The notes beneath the pieces are model-generated. The model made no database searches. It was not told the DNA's origin and saw nothing but the letters and a program-made list of their open reading frames with translations. A stretch of DNA of 64,000 nucleotides from Beta vulgaris subsp. vulgaris (lineage: Eukaryota > Streptophyta > Magnoliopsida > Caryophyllales > Amaranthaceae): the NCBI RefSeq assembly GCF_026745355.1, contig NC_079206.1, forward strand, positions 5,663,044 through 5,727,043, read 5' to 3'. Positions within the stretch are counted from its first letter, which is position 1; every line of letters starts with the position of its first letter. The translations under genes were made by a program, and so were the position numbers. Positions 1 to 10,776 of this stretch are shown one piece after another.

Positions 1-37
1 CAATGTGGCATCTTCTGAGATTAGCTGATCGCTGCAG

Positions 38-2280
38 GAGGACTTGCGTAACAATATCATTTCAGTGGTTAAGCAGTCCGCTGCACTTAATCGTCCTGGT
101 GCAGTAAATTTGAAACCCAGGGAACTCTGTGATGCGATTCATGATGAGATTCGGTGAGTATCAACATCCTCTGATATCTTTTGAATTTTAGAATGAGTAG
201 GATATAAGCTTTTTTGTCTTGATGAAGACAGTGCTCTTTAGAAACTCGGGAACAGGGGGCCTTTCCCCTGGGAACTGTGCAACATTTGACTGAACATGCC
301 TACAAGTATCAGGCCAGCTGAATCTATGGAACTTCCCTCTCACCTTGATTTCAATGTGGACATAGCTTACTCTTCAAGTTCCTAGGATGCAGGTGTGTTT
401 CCATAGGATAGTGCTGTAAAAGTGACAGCAGTTACAGCACCTAAGGTAAGTGATCTGTGGAATCGATGGCTCTGAAAGTTGGCCTTCGTTAATACCTGGA
501 TGGCGGCTATCTATCGACTTAGTTCTGCCAAATCTGTCCAATGCTTCTAGAATAAGAATCAAAGGCTTTCCCTTTCTCCCTATATTTGTAGGAGACACTA
601 CTCTCTACCCCCACCTTTACACACCCGAGGCTCTTTCCCTATACTTCCTTTGTTTCATATTAGTTGCAACACTTCACTTTTGAGGAAGTTTAAATTTATT
701 GCAACATTACTTTATTTGGTAAATGTGATCTCTATCTCTCTCTCCTTATCACGTGGTTCTCTTTTCATTTCACTCTATCTTTCTCAACTTCTTAAAACCT
801 GTGCCTTCCCTTCATGCTGCAAGCCTGCAACAAATATGGAATGGAGTAAGTATCATGGAATGTAAACTATCTGAAGATGTTGGATGTCTCCAATATATTT
901 CCCGATTTTTTGAGTTTTGCTGAGTAGTAGGTTCTGGTCATTCTCATCAGGAGATTAATCTCTTTACTAAGGAACTTGTCCCTTATTCTTGCTCAAGGGT
1001 CTTCAATAGGGGAAGAACTTGACTGCAGCTTGCTGATGTCACTTTTATGAAGAACGTGCATGTAGAAGGATATATCCTTCTGATTTTAGCTCCTACTTGC
1101 TTATTTATTATAGTGTACGAAGTTGATTAATCTCTTTACTAAGAAGGGAGAAGCCTTCAGGATTTGAGCTCTTATTAAAGCTAAGATCCTTATGGAGCAA
1201 CTATTGGTCCCATTTGTATATCTTGAGTACCTATGATGGTGCCTACATCAGCTGGCATGGGATTCTTGGATATAGAATTGAGGCTTTGTTTATGGGATCA
1301 GTCATGTGATGCTAATATATTATACCACAATAAATATGATTGCTTCCATAACTTACCGAAGTCCCAACTTCTCCTTTTCCTTCATGTACTTCAACTGAGG
1401 CATAAGTAGTCGAAGTTTTGCTTCAGCTGTATATCTTGCATATGAAGTTGGTCCCATATATATATATATTCTTAATTTAATATTAGTTGGATTAAAGAAC
1501 TTAAGAAAGCCAATCCTTAAAGGTTGACTACTTTCCTGCTCTGAGCTCTTTGACAAATGTTCAAATTGCCTGTCATATCTGGCTTTCCGGAGACATTTCG
1601 GAGTGTCCAGTAAAATTTGTGCATCAGTTGTATGTTTTGCATGTAGATTGTCTTAGAACGTTTGTCATGACCTATCTTTCAGAAACACAAACTTACCTTT
1701 GAATGCCCTATCATTTTTACATTTCTTGCTTCTGAGTTGTAGAACTATGACATCCCAATTTATGTAGGTGATGGTTGTGTTACATCTTTGATACAGTGAG
1801 AATACGTCGAGTCAAATTTCAGATGGTTTATGGGAGATTATTCGATCACGTGACGGCATCAAATCTGAAATAACAGAAACAGTGCAATCAGTCTATGATA
1901 AGCTTCTGAATCCGCACCGAAGCACAGTGGGTGAATCCACCTCTTTCTCAGGTCAAGTGCCAGACAGGGGGCGAGCTGAATTTAGTGGTGCAGTAATGGT
2001 TTCTGGAGAAACTAATGGTACAATGTCTAATGGAGAGCATAAAAAAGCTCCAGGTTTGGTCCTGAACAATCATGATTTGAAATCTGAGACACAGAAGCCT
2101 CGTCCTGGCAATAGAAGATCCGCGGAGCAAGGGAGAGAATCTCATCAGTACACCAACGGTCCATTGCAGAATAAAGAAGGTGATTCCAGTCCACATCCTG
2201 GCTGTTCCTCATCAGGAAAGCGGAAGCGAGCTTCTGGTGGCCATGACGAGGATCCTGATATTCCACCAGGTTTTGGTTGA
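38..2280 (+). CDS. C-terminal part of an unidentified, probably nuclear protein (5' end outside window)
   Basis: Two exons are visible. Exon 38-153 follows a CTGCAG acceptor and ends at a GTGAGT donor; exon 1797-2280 follows a GATACAG acceptor and ends with TGA. With this acceptor the frame runs on without a stop; the nearby acceptor before 1823 would shift frame into a stop, which is why 1797 was chosen. About 200 residues are encoded. The first ~85 look globular and helical (start EDLRNNIISVVKQ). The rest is a polar, low-complexity tail rich in Ser, Gly, Lys and Arg with a basic GKRKRASGG stretch (nuclear-signal-like) and the C-terminus DPDIPPGFG. Short PPGFG-type tails occur on some plant PHD-finger and chromatin proteins, but no PHD domain lies in this window, so family membership is only a guess. 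Long intron 1 (1,643 bp) carries a MITE. Confidence 0.6.
644..846. mobile_element. Stowaway-like MITE in the intron of the first gene
   Basis: A 203-bp segment is flanked by TA dinucleotides (642-643 and 847-848). Its ends are imperfect inverted repeats: the left end starts CTTCCTTTGTTTCATATTAG and the reverse complement of the right end starts CTCCATTCCATATTTGTTGC. TA target duplication and CTCCNTNCNTTTC-like ends are typical of plant Tc1/mariner Stowaway MITEs. It has no coding capacity and sits inside intron 154-1796. Confidence 0.55.
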
Positions 2281-2817
2281 GCAGCTTCATTAGACACGTG
2301 TTATTGACCTATAATCATCAACTTGACTAATTATAGAGATGAAAAAACACGATTGGCCTTTTTGACATAGATACCATTGTGCTTGTCCGGTCTTGTAGAG
2401 TTCTTAGTATTCACTCTTTAGTTAATCATCCTGGTGCCATGTATTGTCAAGTGCTACCGGTAGAATGATACAGGAATAGTAAGTACGCATCAATGTTGTA
2501 TAACAATTTATTGATTAATCATTTAATTGTATTCAAAATTTTGCAGAAATATTTATTTTTTGCTACTTCACAGTGTTAAAAAAATACAAATAACCAAAAG
2601 CACAACTTAGCTAATAACCAATACAAATAACCAAAACCAAATATGTCATTAAGAGAACATAAGTTCAATACACAACCATAAACAAAGATGAAAATTAGGC
2701 CACAACTTAGCTAATGTCAGGTTGAACCTAAAAACAGAAGTTAAAACATGGGATACAAGATAATTTAACTTCCTAAACTGAGATGTGTTGTGGTGCTTAA
2801 AGCTTGACTTCCTTGAG
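2281..2817. other. 3' UTR and spacer between the first gene and the MULE
   Basis: The first part should be the 3' UTR of the upstream gene. The AT-rich remainder (2490-2700) holds repeats of ACAAATAACCAAAA and runs into the 3' flank of the minus-strand MULE transposase. No gene was seen, and no convincing Mutator terminal inverted repeat was found here by eye. Confidence 0.5.
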
Positions 2818-5464
2818 TTAATTGTGTTGTTGCTGCCATCTGGGACACCACTCTTGGTCCACCACTCTGTCCATCTGGGACACCACTCTTGGTCTACCAC
2901 TCTGTCCAGGAGCCTGATTGTCAGTTCAGCTAGGGTTAGTTAAGTTGGCATAATATCTCAATATAATGAAAATGAAATTAGTTGTCAAAAACTCACATTG
3001 ATGAGAGTGTTGCCATGACCATCAAAAAGGACACCAACTCCCTGTGGCATCTGCACAAACACAAATATAGTTAGAAAGAATTAATGTAGGTTTATTTAAC
3101 ACAAAGACTTAATTGATCAACTCACCCTTTTTTTTGGAGCAGTGTTTTTCTTTCTTCCTTTTCCAACCACTCTGCCATTTTTACCAATCCTTGATGGTTG
3201 TGCAGTGGTTTCATGGTGTGAAGGAGGAGGGGCTGAACTGGCAGTGTTTATTGGCTGACTGTTGTCTTTCCTAGGTCTGCCATATGGCTTTTTAGGTACT
3301 GGCTCCATTGCCTTACCCTTGTCAGGGCATGTTCTTTTATTGTGCCCCTTGTTCTTGCACACACTACAGGACATCTCCACTCCATGCTTAGTCAATTTCC
3401 CACTTTTTTTAGGGTCTTCATGAGGATCTTTGATCCTGCTCTTCCTTGGTCTGCCTGGACCAATCTTAATGGGAGGAGGGTCCAAAGGCATATCCACTTT
3501 AGGCCAATGTCTCTCTCTAGTTAATGGACTTACTCCCCCACAGTACATCTTCAAATAATTAAGCTTCTCTTTTATAGCATTCATCAACATAGTCTTCAAC
3601 TTCATGGTGGAGGAAGAAAATACAAGCAACCCCATGACAACAGGGCACACCACTAAATCCCATTTTCTGCAAGTACAAGATCTATTTTCCAGATCCACAG
3701 TTAAGGTGTCCATTTTGTGAGCTACTTGGAATAAAGTAGCACTAGATGGCAGTGGGGTGCAATTTGCTGCCTCATATTTCTCCTTTTCTAGCATACTTTG
3801 TATCCTATGATAAATCTTAGCTGTACTCTTCTCAATCTGTCTTTTAATAACCATCCTTTGCATTAAAGCAGTCCTAATATCCTCAAGCATGAAAATAATG
3901 TGTTTTGCTCTAGCATGTATAATATACCCATTAAAAGTTTCAGCCATGTTGTTGACAATGACATCACATTTTGTATGTGTCTTAACATGTGCTCTACAAA
4001 ACACCTTAGGATTATACTTCTTGAATGTAACAACAGATTCAGGGTTTACCTTCTCCATTTCTGTCAGAGCATCTCCCAAATCAGCCTCATTGTAGGACTT
4101 TGCTGCTTTCCAAAACAACTTCTTCATTTCATCACCCTTGTATGTCTTATGCCAATGGGCATACACATGCCTAGCACAGTGTCTGTGCTCTGCTTGTGGG
4201 AATATTTTCGCAACACCTCCTAATATAGCCTGTTAAATAAGTAGGATACATGTTAGCCATACATAATACAACTACTAATACTACTATTTAATATAGATGA
4301 GTTGGATAATATTTAAAAACATACTTGAGCCTCATCTGAAATCATAGTCAAATCTGACCCATTTCCACCACCTAGTACTTTCTTCAGCTCATAAAAAAAC
4401 CACTCCCAACTGGCAGTGTTCTCACCTTCCACCATTGCCCATACCAGTGAGTACATCTGATCATTGGAGTCCCTACCCACTGCTGAAAGGAGCATCCCTC
4501 CTAGAAATGTCTTGATGAAACAACTATCAACACATAATACCTTCCTCCCACCAGCTAACCAACCTTGCATAATTCCATTAAAACAGACAAAAAACCTCTG
4601 GAAAACATGAGGAAACACAGCCTTGCTTGGGTCAGTATTTATCTTGAAAATGCTCTGTGGATTTGCTTGTATAAGAGCCTCTAAATAACTACCTAATTTA
4701 CCATAATGCTCCTTCATGCTGCCATGTAGCTTCCTATGAGCATGAACCTTAACTTTGTAGGCATAATCCCTCTTAACAAGCACTTTGTAGGCCCTCCTGA
4801 TTGTTTCCACAATCTCCTTTGCAGGCCAATGGGGTCTTGTTTTGAAAACCTCTAAGAACTGGGTTGCAACCCAGGAAGATTTCATCTATGTGTTGAGCTC
4901 CATGTTCCTGTTACAACTATGTTCCTCCACAACTGTTTTAACCACAAAGCTAGCCCTCCTACTGTCCCAGCTAGCATACAACCTAAAAGGGCATTTATCA
5001 ACACATTTAACACCCAACCTCTGCTGCCTATTCTTGTGTCTGACACTAATGGTCAAGTTCCTACCCTGTGCAATAGTATACCTCACAACAGCATCCCTAA
5101 ATTTCTCCCTATTTTCAAACCTGATCCCCACCTTCCAAACTAGTTTACTGAAATCTGTTCTCTCATCAACAACTGGAACCCTCACCCTCCTCTTCCTAGA
5201 TAGGATGTCATCTTCTCCATCTTCATCTGGGGTGTGATTTTCATCCTCTGAAGCTTCATACTCACTGAGAAACGCCTTGTCAGCATCACCTGTTGGATCA
5301 GTTAGTTGTCCTTCCCCTTGAGTACATAATCTCCCGGTAGCAGCATCTCTTTGTAACTGATTTGCTATGCCAATGATTTTTTCATTCCACCCACTTACTC
5401 TCTTTCTTGACTCCCAATACTCATCATCACTGGTGTCATTCCCTAATCCATTTCGAACAATCAA
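2818..5464 (-). pseudogene. Mutator-like element (MULE) transposase with an internal stop codon
   Basis: Four minus-strand exons: 5464-4325, 4229-3126, 3050-2997 and 2913-2818, joined by GT-AG introns. Order of parts: acidic N-terminus, MuDR-type DNA-binding region (VRYTIAQGRNL... CPFRLYASWDS), DDE-type MULE transposase core (VDSCFIKTFLGG, AVGRDSNDQMY, SDEAQ, HRHCARHVYAHW), a SWIM-like motif (CTCRKWDLVVCP), an AT-hook-like GRPRKSR, and a CCHC knuckle (CSVCKNKGHNKRTC). A TAG codon at about 4886-4888 interrupts the frame just after NMELNT, with the same frame continuing on the other side. The SWIM motif lacks its usual C-x-H ending (CPVVMG). No ATG precedes the first coding segment, so the start is missing or on an unseen exon. 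Terminal inverted repeats were not found. It is a Mutator transposase relic, probably unable to make a full protein. Confidence 0.85.
2837..2906. repeat. Two tandem copies of a 35-bp unit in MULE exon 4
   Basis: The unit beginning CATCTGGGACACCACTCTTG occurs at 2837-2871 and 2872-2906 with one base change. It lies in the last predicted exon of the MULE. Since 35 is not a multiple of three, the two copies are translated in different frames (GRPRVVSQMD then VVDQEWCPRW). Confidence 0.85.
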
Positions 5465-5677
5465 GAATGCTAAAATCTACCTAACCGATATCCTCAATTT
5501 TCTTGCTGCTTTTGTCTCTCCTAAAATTTCTCCACTTATTCTCGCTAATCTATTGCTTGATTTCCAATTTGGTTGCTATTTTTAAATGCAAGTAAGAATC
5601 CCAAAAAGTTTTTAGTTCAACTATACATCAATTTTTATTTTACTAGGAAAAATAATTGGTCCGAATACCAACTCTTA

Positions 5678-5801
5678 GGGCTTGTTCTCTTCGGCATAAA
5701 ACAATTTAACTGAATTGAACTGAAATGAATAGTGATATGTGAGAGTAAAAGTATTGTCAAGAGTTGAATTGAATTGAAAATAAGACGGGGAGAACAAGCT
5801 C
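5678..5801. mobile_element. Tourist-like (PIF/Harbinger) MITE
   Basis: This 124-bp element is flanked by TTA at 5675-5677 and 5802-5804. Its left end is GGGCTTGTTCTC and the reverse complement of its right end is GAGCTTGTTCTC, one mismatch in twelve. The inside is itself nearly palindromic (GAATTGAACTGAAAT against TTGAATTGAATTGAAAA). TTA duplication plus GGGCNTGTT-type ends is the signature of Tourist MITEs. It lies between the MULE and the CCS gene, about 420 bp upstream of the CCS start, so it may be part of the promoter region. Confidence 0.75.
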
Positions 5802-6219
5802 TTAATAGACTACTAGCTTGAAGGACACACCAACTCAAAGGCTGGTTACGAGTCTAAACAGCAAGGAGGAAAATGTCTACAAAAATTCGAACTATGAGTA
5901 ATATCCTGAAATTTGAGGTGGTACTCCATTGAGCTGTCACCTCTCCCTCCCAAATCTCAACTATACACTTTTTAAATATGAAACAACAGTTTGATTTTAC
6001 TCAGATAAATTTCAATAAATCTTAACCCTTGTAAAATAAATTCAATAAATTCCAATAGGAACATAAATACTGTGAAAAGTCCAAATAAACAGCCATTTCG
6101 CAAAATTCCTCCAAAACGTATCCTCTATCGTGGTAATCAAATTCCTTCCATATTTGACAAATCCAAAACTAAAATTTTCCATTTACAAAATAAAAAGGCA
6201 AGTAAAGAAGAAAAAAAGA

Positions 6220-9200
6220 ATGACGTTTCTAAGGTCAATAGCCACAACCACGACCGCCATAGCAGTCACAGCTCTACCTGCATCTTACGTTGCATCTTCT
6301 CTCTCTCACTCCTCTTCTTCATCTTCATCTTCATCTTCTTCTCCATTCTCGAAATTTCTGGACTTCCATTTTCTCTCTCCTCGATCATCTTTGAGCTCCT
6401 GCGCAGGCAATAAATTAGGGCTACTCAAGAATTTGAGCTCACCGCCTTCTGCTGTTCAAATGGAAAATCCTAAATCTTCTTCTTATGTTCGTTTCTCTCT
6501 CTATAGAAGTATATGTATGTGTATATTTTGAAGGTGTTGTATTGATTGATTATCACTTGTTTTGCAGGAAAATATGATGTTGCCGGAATTAATGGTGAGT
6601 TTTTACTTTAATTAGTTGTCTTGTTTTCAGTATTTTCGTTTTGGTTGCTGAATTGGATAGAATTATTGTTTAATTATTGAATTAGTGAATGATGTTTTCC
6701 GTTAAGATACTTTTGTTCTTAGTCTTTGCAATTGTTTTATTTACATCATTGCTTTGTTTAAAATTTTGCGGAGTTTAGTTTTTTTTTTTTTTTGTTCTTT
6801 CTCTTCAAATGAGAATGAATTAGCAAGAGGCGAAACGTGTTGCGTTAAATTAAGTATTGGAGAATATTTGAAAATGAATCAGTGATGAGTGGAGTGCTAT
6901 ATCAGTACTCTGGAGAGATTGGAGAAATGAGCAAAAGTTTATGCACATGATATTTGCTAAGAAAGTCTTCCAACTTTCAAGAATGACATCAATTTTTCCT
7001 TTTTCTAAAAACAATCAGCATGTTATTCTCTGCATTTTGCTTCTATGTTCGAGTAAATCCATCCGAATCTCGCCCAATTGGTAAATCATGAATATGGTGC
7101 AATATTCATTTATTGATTCTTGCTGGAACAGACAGAGTTCATGGTGGATATGAAGTGTGAAGGCTGTGTAAGTGCTGTCAAGAGTAAACTTGAGACTCTA
7201 GAAGGTATATTTTAGTGAAATTGAATTACAAGTACAAATGGTCGAAAATTTTATCTTCATTTGTTCTAAGTATTTGTTTGGCTTAAATTACTAGGAGTTA
7301 AGAATGTTGAAGTGGACTTGAGCAACCAAGTTGTCAGAATTCTTGGTTCTTCACCCGTGATAACCATGGAAAATGCTTTGGAGCAAACTGGTCGTAAAGC
7401 TCGACTGATTGGTCAAGGTGTACTTGAAGGTTGGTTGCCTTAAAGTATTTGGTTTAGAATTCTTGATAGAACTCCTTTTCAGATGCACAATTGTTCCCTA
7501 CAATTGGAGACGGTGTAGAGTTGGCAGAACTGCAATCATTTTGGGTCAATTAGATAATTCACGTTTATGTCTGTCTCACTTTTCATGATTCCTGTTGCTT
7601 TCTGGTTTGTTGATTACTTTTTCTTTTATGTCTTGAATATGGTATAAGAACCAAATATGGAACTATAGCCTCACTTGTATTGATAATAGTAAAGCTTGGG
7701 TAGCCATTATGCTTTCTTTTTTACAATCATATAATCAGTAAACTATGCAAAATAATTGTAGAAATTACTCTAACTGAACATGATCCGAAGGGTCCAAGTC
7801 TATAAGCTCATTGACACATCATCACTGTGTGTTTGTGAACAAAATCTTTTGTGGGGGGGGGGGGATAGGGGGTTAATAGTGGTTGTAATACTTGGAGTAA
7901 CAAGATAAGATTAGTTTGTTGAAGGCACATATGAGTGAAGTTCTTATAAACCTCAAGGTTTTATAACCACATCTGAGTAGGACTTTCTTACTCGTATCTC
8001 AGCCTGTTCAATCCTATACCCTGTTCCAAACTTTATAATTGAGCTAGCTTTAGATTTTTTGGTATTCTAACGGAGGTTTGGTTATGATTTGTAAAATTTT
8101 ATGTTTGATTTTGGTGTAACAGAGTGCGCTCTCCAGGGTTGTCTTCAGCTATAAGCCTTCGTGTTAGAGCTCCTAGGATCTTGCAACTATGGCAGCTTCA
8201 GAGACTCTTAGGGAGCGTTTGGTTCGGGGGTGATAGGAAAGGGAAAGGATTTCCAAACTTGTGTTTCCCTTGATGTTTGGTTGACGGTTTTTTTCTTTTC
8301 CCTTTACCCGTTTTTCAGTTTTGAATCCCTTCTTCCCCTTAGATTGATTCCCTATCCCCCTAAGGTTTTGAATTCCCCAAAATCCCTCTACACCTTAACC
8401 ACCATTTGACCACTATTGACCAGCACCCCACCATCACCACGACCACCAGGATGTCAGCACCCCACCCACCCCATACTCAAGCCACCACCTCTCCCGCTAA
8501 GCTGCCGGCCACCCTCTGCTGGAAACCACAGTCTAACCCACCCCCCGCAACCCTTATGCTCGAAACCACCGTCTGACCCCACCCCCTGGCCCCTGCAACC
8601 CCAAACCAACCCCAAAATTGATCTGAAGGTACCCCCTTTACCCACCCAAACCCATCCCACCCCTCGTAACCACCACAACCATTACCACCGAAACCCACCC
8701 ACCTGCCGAAACCACCACCGAAACCTCACCTAAACCTCCCCACATCTGAAACAACCATCCCCCGCCACCAGCTTCATAGAAGAGGGCATAATTTGCCATG
8801 GAAGTTGAGGCATAGATCGAGTAAAGAGGTTAAGAAGAGAATTTATGCTTGCCCAGAAATTAGTTGTGGTCATGATCCTTCAAGAGCTTTGGGAGTTTTT
8901 ACTGGGATTGAGAAACATTTTTGTAGAAAACATGGTGAGAAGAAGTAGAAATGTGATAAATGCTCCAAGGAATATGCTGTGCAATCTGATTAGAAAGCTC
9001 ATACCAAGATTTGTATACTAGGGAGTATAAGTGAGAGAAAGAGATGGCAGGGGAGAGAGAGAGGGGGACAGGGAGAGGGAAGGAGGAGAAGGGTTCAATT
9101 TTTGTAACCCTTTCTCTTGCCTAACCAAAAATGTTGGTAAATTAGGGGGTTTGGGGTTCCTTTCCTTTCCTGACCTTACTTGATTCCTAACTTTCCCCTC

Positions 9201-10776
9201 TTCCAACCAAACGCCCCTTAGAGTCTTTGGGTTATGCTTTGTAAAATTTATGTTTGATTCACAACTTTGCTGTAACCAAATGCTCCGGGCTCCCCAGGGG
9301 AGTCTTGAGCTATTAGCCTTCTTCATAGAGCTCCTAAGATCTTGCAACTATGGCAGCTTGAGATACTACTAGTCATATTTGGGAGGATTTTGGCACCAGC
9401 AAAGATGGCCAACAACTCCCATAATTTGTTTTCGAAAGATCACTTATCTGCGTTAGAACATAGAAAAACACTGATCAATTTGTATTTCTGAGGATTAGTG
9501 TTAATAATCTTTCACAGTAAAGTTGTTTATGACTCTAAGCATTTCATGGTGATAAATTTGAAGTTCGGAGACTGCAAATTCTTTAATTTCTCCGGTACTT
9601 TAAAGCATGTAATTTTGTACTTTATAATTGATAGGATCATAGGAGTGCTGATTGTGCGTGGTTGAAGCAGATTTCCTTGTGTCCGCGGCAGTTGCAGAAT
9701 TTAAAGGCCTAGATATCTTTGGAGTGGTTCGCTTGGCCCAGACTCACATGGAGTTGGCTAGAATAGAGGCCAATTTTAGTGGTTTGCCACCAGGGAAACA
9801 TGGATGGTCTATAAATGAGTTTGGTGATCTGACTAGAGGTCCAGTCAGCACGGGGAAGGTTTACAATCCACCAATCCAAGGAAGTGAAAATGAGGTACGA
9901 TGGTTAATGCATTTTGTTGCACTTATACACATAGATGTGCATTCTCTTGCATGTATGCAATCCGACAATTCAAGGGAGGGCAATTCAACTGAGTGATAGG
10001 GGAGGTATTTTGTTAAAGGCTATGTTCAGTTGCACAGTAACATTTTCGGTGGAAAATGATTTTCTATGAAAAACATTTCCAAGGGAAAGATCAAGTGTAA
10101 ATTAGTTTAGCTTTGTTTAGTTCCTTGCAACAATAGTTGGGAGGGAAAAGGATAAATGGAGGGGAGATGATGGATGAAAGAAATGAAAGGACGAGCTAAG
10201 GAATAGAGAAGAAAATGTGGTGTTCTTCCTTTAGATGAAAAATTGTTTTCCGTCTTTGGAAAATCTATTTTTAACCTTGAAGATAGGAAATTGTTTTCCT
10301 TCTAACCACTATCTAAAGCTGGCTCAATTGCAATATGATTACATATCCTGCTGCTGGTCAGGGACTTCGTGAATGGCAGTTAAGCTACTATGAAAAGAAA
10401 CATTTCTCATGATTATAAATGATTTCCATGTTTCCATATATTAGGAATGCCACTTGTACATGGAGTTTGTACCTGTTATTGTTTATATCGTGTAATGACA
10501 AGTATGCTTTTTTTCCAGCCATTGGGTGACCTGGGAACATTAGAGGTTGATGAGAAAGGTGAAGCATATTATACAGGAATCAAGAAAATGTTAAGGGTTG
10601 TTGATTTAATTGGACGGTCCATTGTCTTGTATGCATCGGAGGACAAATCCGATCCTGGTCTTGCAGCTGCCGTGATCGCGAGGAGTGCAGGGGTAGGTGA
10701 GAACTATAAGAAGCTTTGCACATGCGATGGAACCACAATTTGGGAGGCGAAGCCTGATTTTGTCACTACTCACTAG
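6220..10776 (+). CDS. CCS: Copper chaperone for Cu/Zn superoxide dismutase, plastid-targeted
   Basis: CCS hands Cu(I) to Cu/Zn-SOD and helps form its disulfide. Exons: 6220-6486, 6568-6594, 7132-7204, 7295-7429, 9671-9894, 10519-10776 (984 nt, 327 residues; plant CCS proteins are about this long). Residues 1-80 are a Ser/Thr-rich, acid-poor transit peptide with a Ser run. Next comes an ATX1-like domain with the copper-binding motif MKCEGC (Cys107 and Cys110), then an SOD-like domain (FLVSAAVAEFKG, HGWSINEFGDLT, GDLGTLEVDEKGEA, GLAAAVIARSAGVGENYKKL), and a C-terminal CTC (Cys309 and Cys311) as in domain III of CCS. All key cysteines are present, so the gene looks functional. A second in-frame ATG (6460) just before the ATX1 region could give a cytosolic form. 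The first donor (GTTCGT) is weak, so the exon 1 end is the least certain border. Intron 4 (2.2 kb) holds a transposon and a duplicated block. Confidence 0.93.
7853..7864. repeat. G homopolymer in CCS intron 4
   Basis: An uninterrupted run of about 11-12 G follows TTTTGTG in the intron. A similar run of about 14-16 G lies at 20541-20554 in a ZPR1 intron. Exact lengths in such tracts are unreliable in any assembly. Confidence 0.7.
8073..8210 (+). repeat. Left copy of a ~140-bp direct repeat inside CCS intron 4
   Basis: This block (TTTGTAAAATTTTATGTTTG ... TCTTGCAACTATGGCAGCTT) recurs at about 9222-9369 in the same orientation with many small changes. The longest common run is TCTTGCAACTATGGCAGCTT. 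The two copies bracket the 1-kb element at 8211-9217. The block is non-coding and not otherwise recognised. Confidence 0.75.
8211..9217. mobile_element. Non-autonomous PIF/Harbinger-like element in CCS intron 4
   Basis: This 1,007-bp element is flanked by TTA (8208-8210 and 9218-9220). The left end reads GGGAGCGTTTGGTTCGGG; the reverse complement of the right end reads GGGGCGTTTGGTTGGAAG. The rebuilt empty site is AGACTC-TTA-GAGTCT, a palindrome around the TTA. The interior has a C-rich left part (8420-8760) and a G-rich right part (9030-9110). Around 8790-9020 is a stretch that reads like eroded coding sequence (CYS/HIS-rich, e.g. KHGEKK) but no family was recognised. It has no transposase of its own. 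Confidence 0.75.
9222..9369 (+). repeat. Right copy of the ~140-bp direct repeat in CCS intron 4
   Basis: Partner of 8073-8210. Shared landmarks in the same order are TTTGTAAAATT(T)TATGTTTG, GAGCTCCTA(A/G)GATCTTGC and AACTATGGCAGCTT. It starts directly after the transposon and ends about 300 bp before CCS exon 5. Confidence 0.75.

Noticed and set aside
9634..9670. Earlier splice acceptor for CCS exon 5 (after GATAG) giving a longer exon
   Set aside because: With the phase of exon 4 it reads straight into a TAG; the acceptor at 9670 restores the conserved FLVSAAVAEFKG segment.
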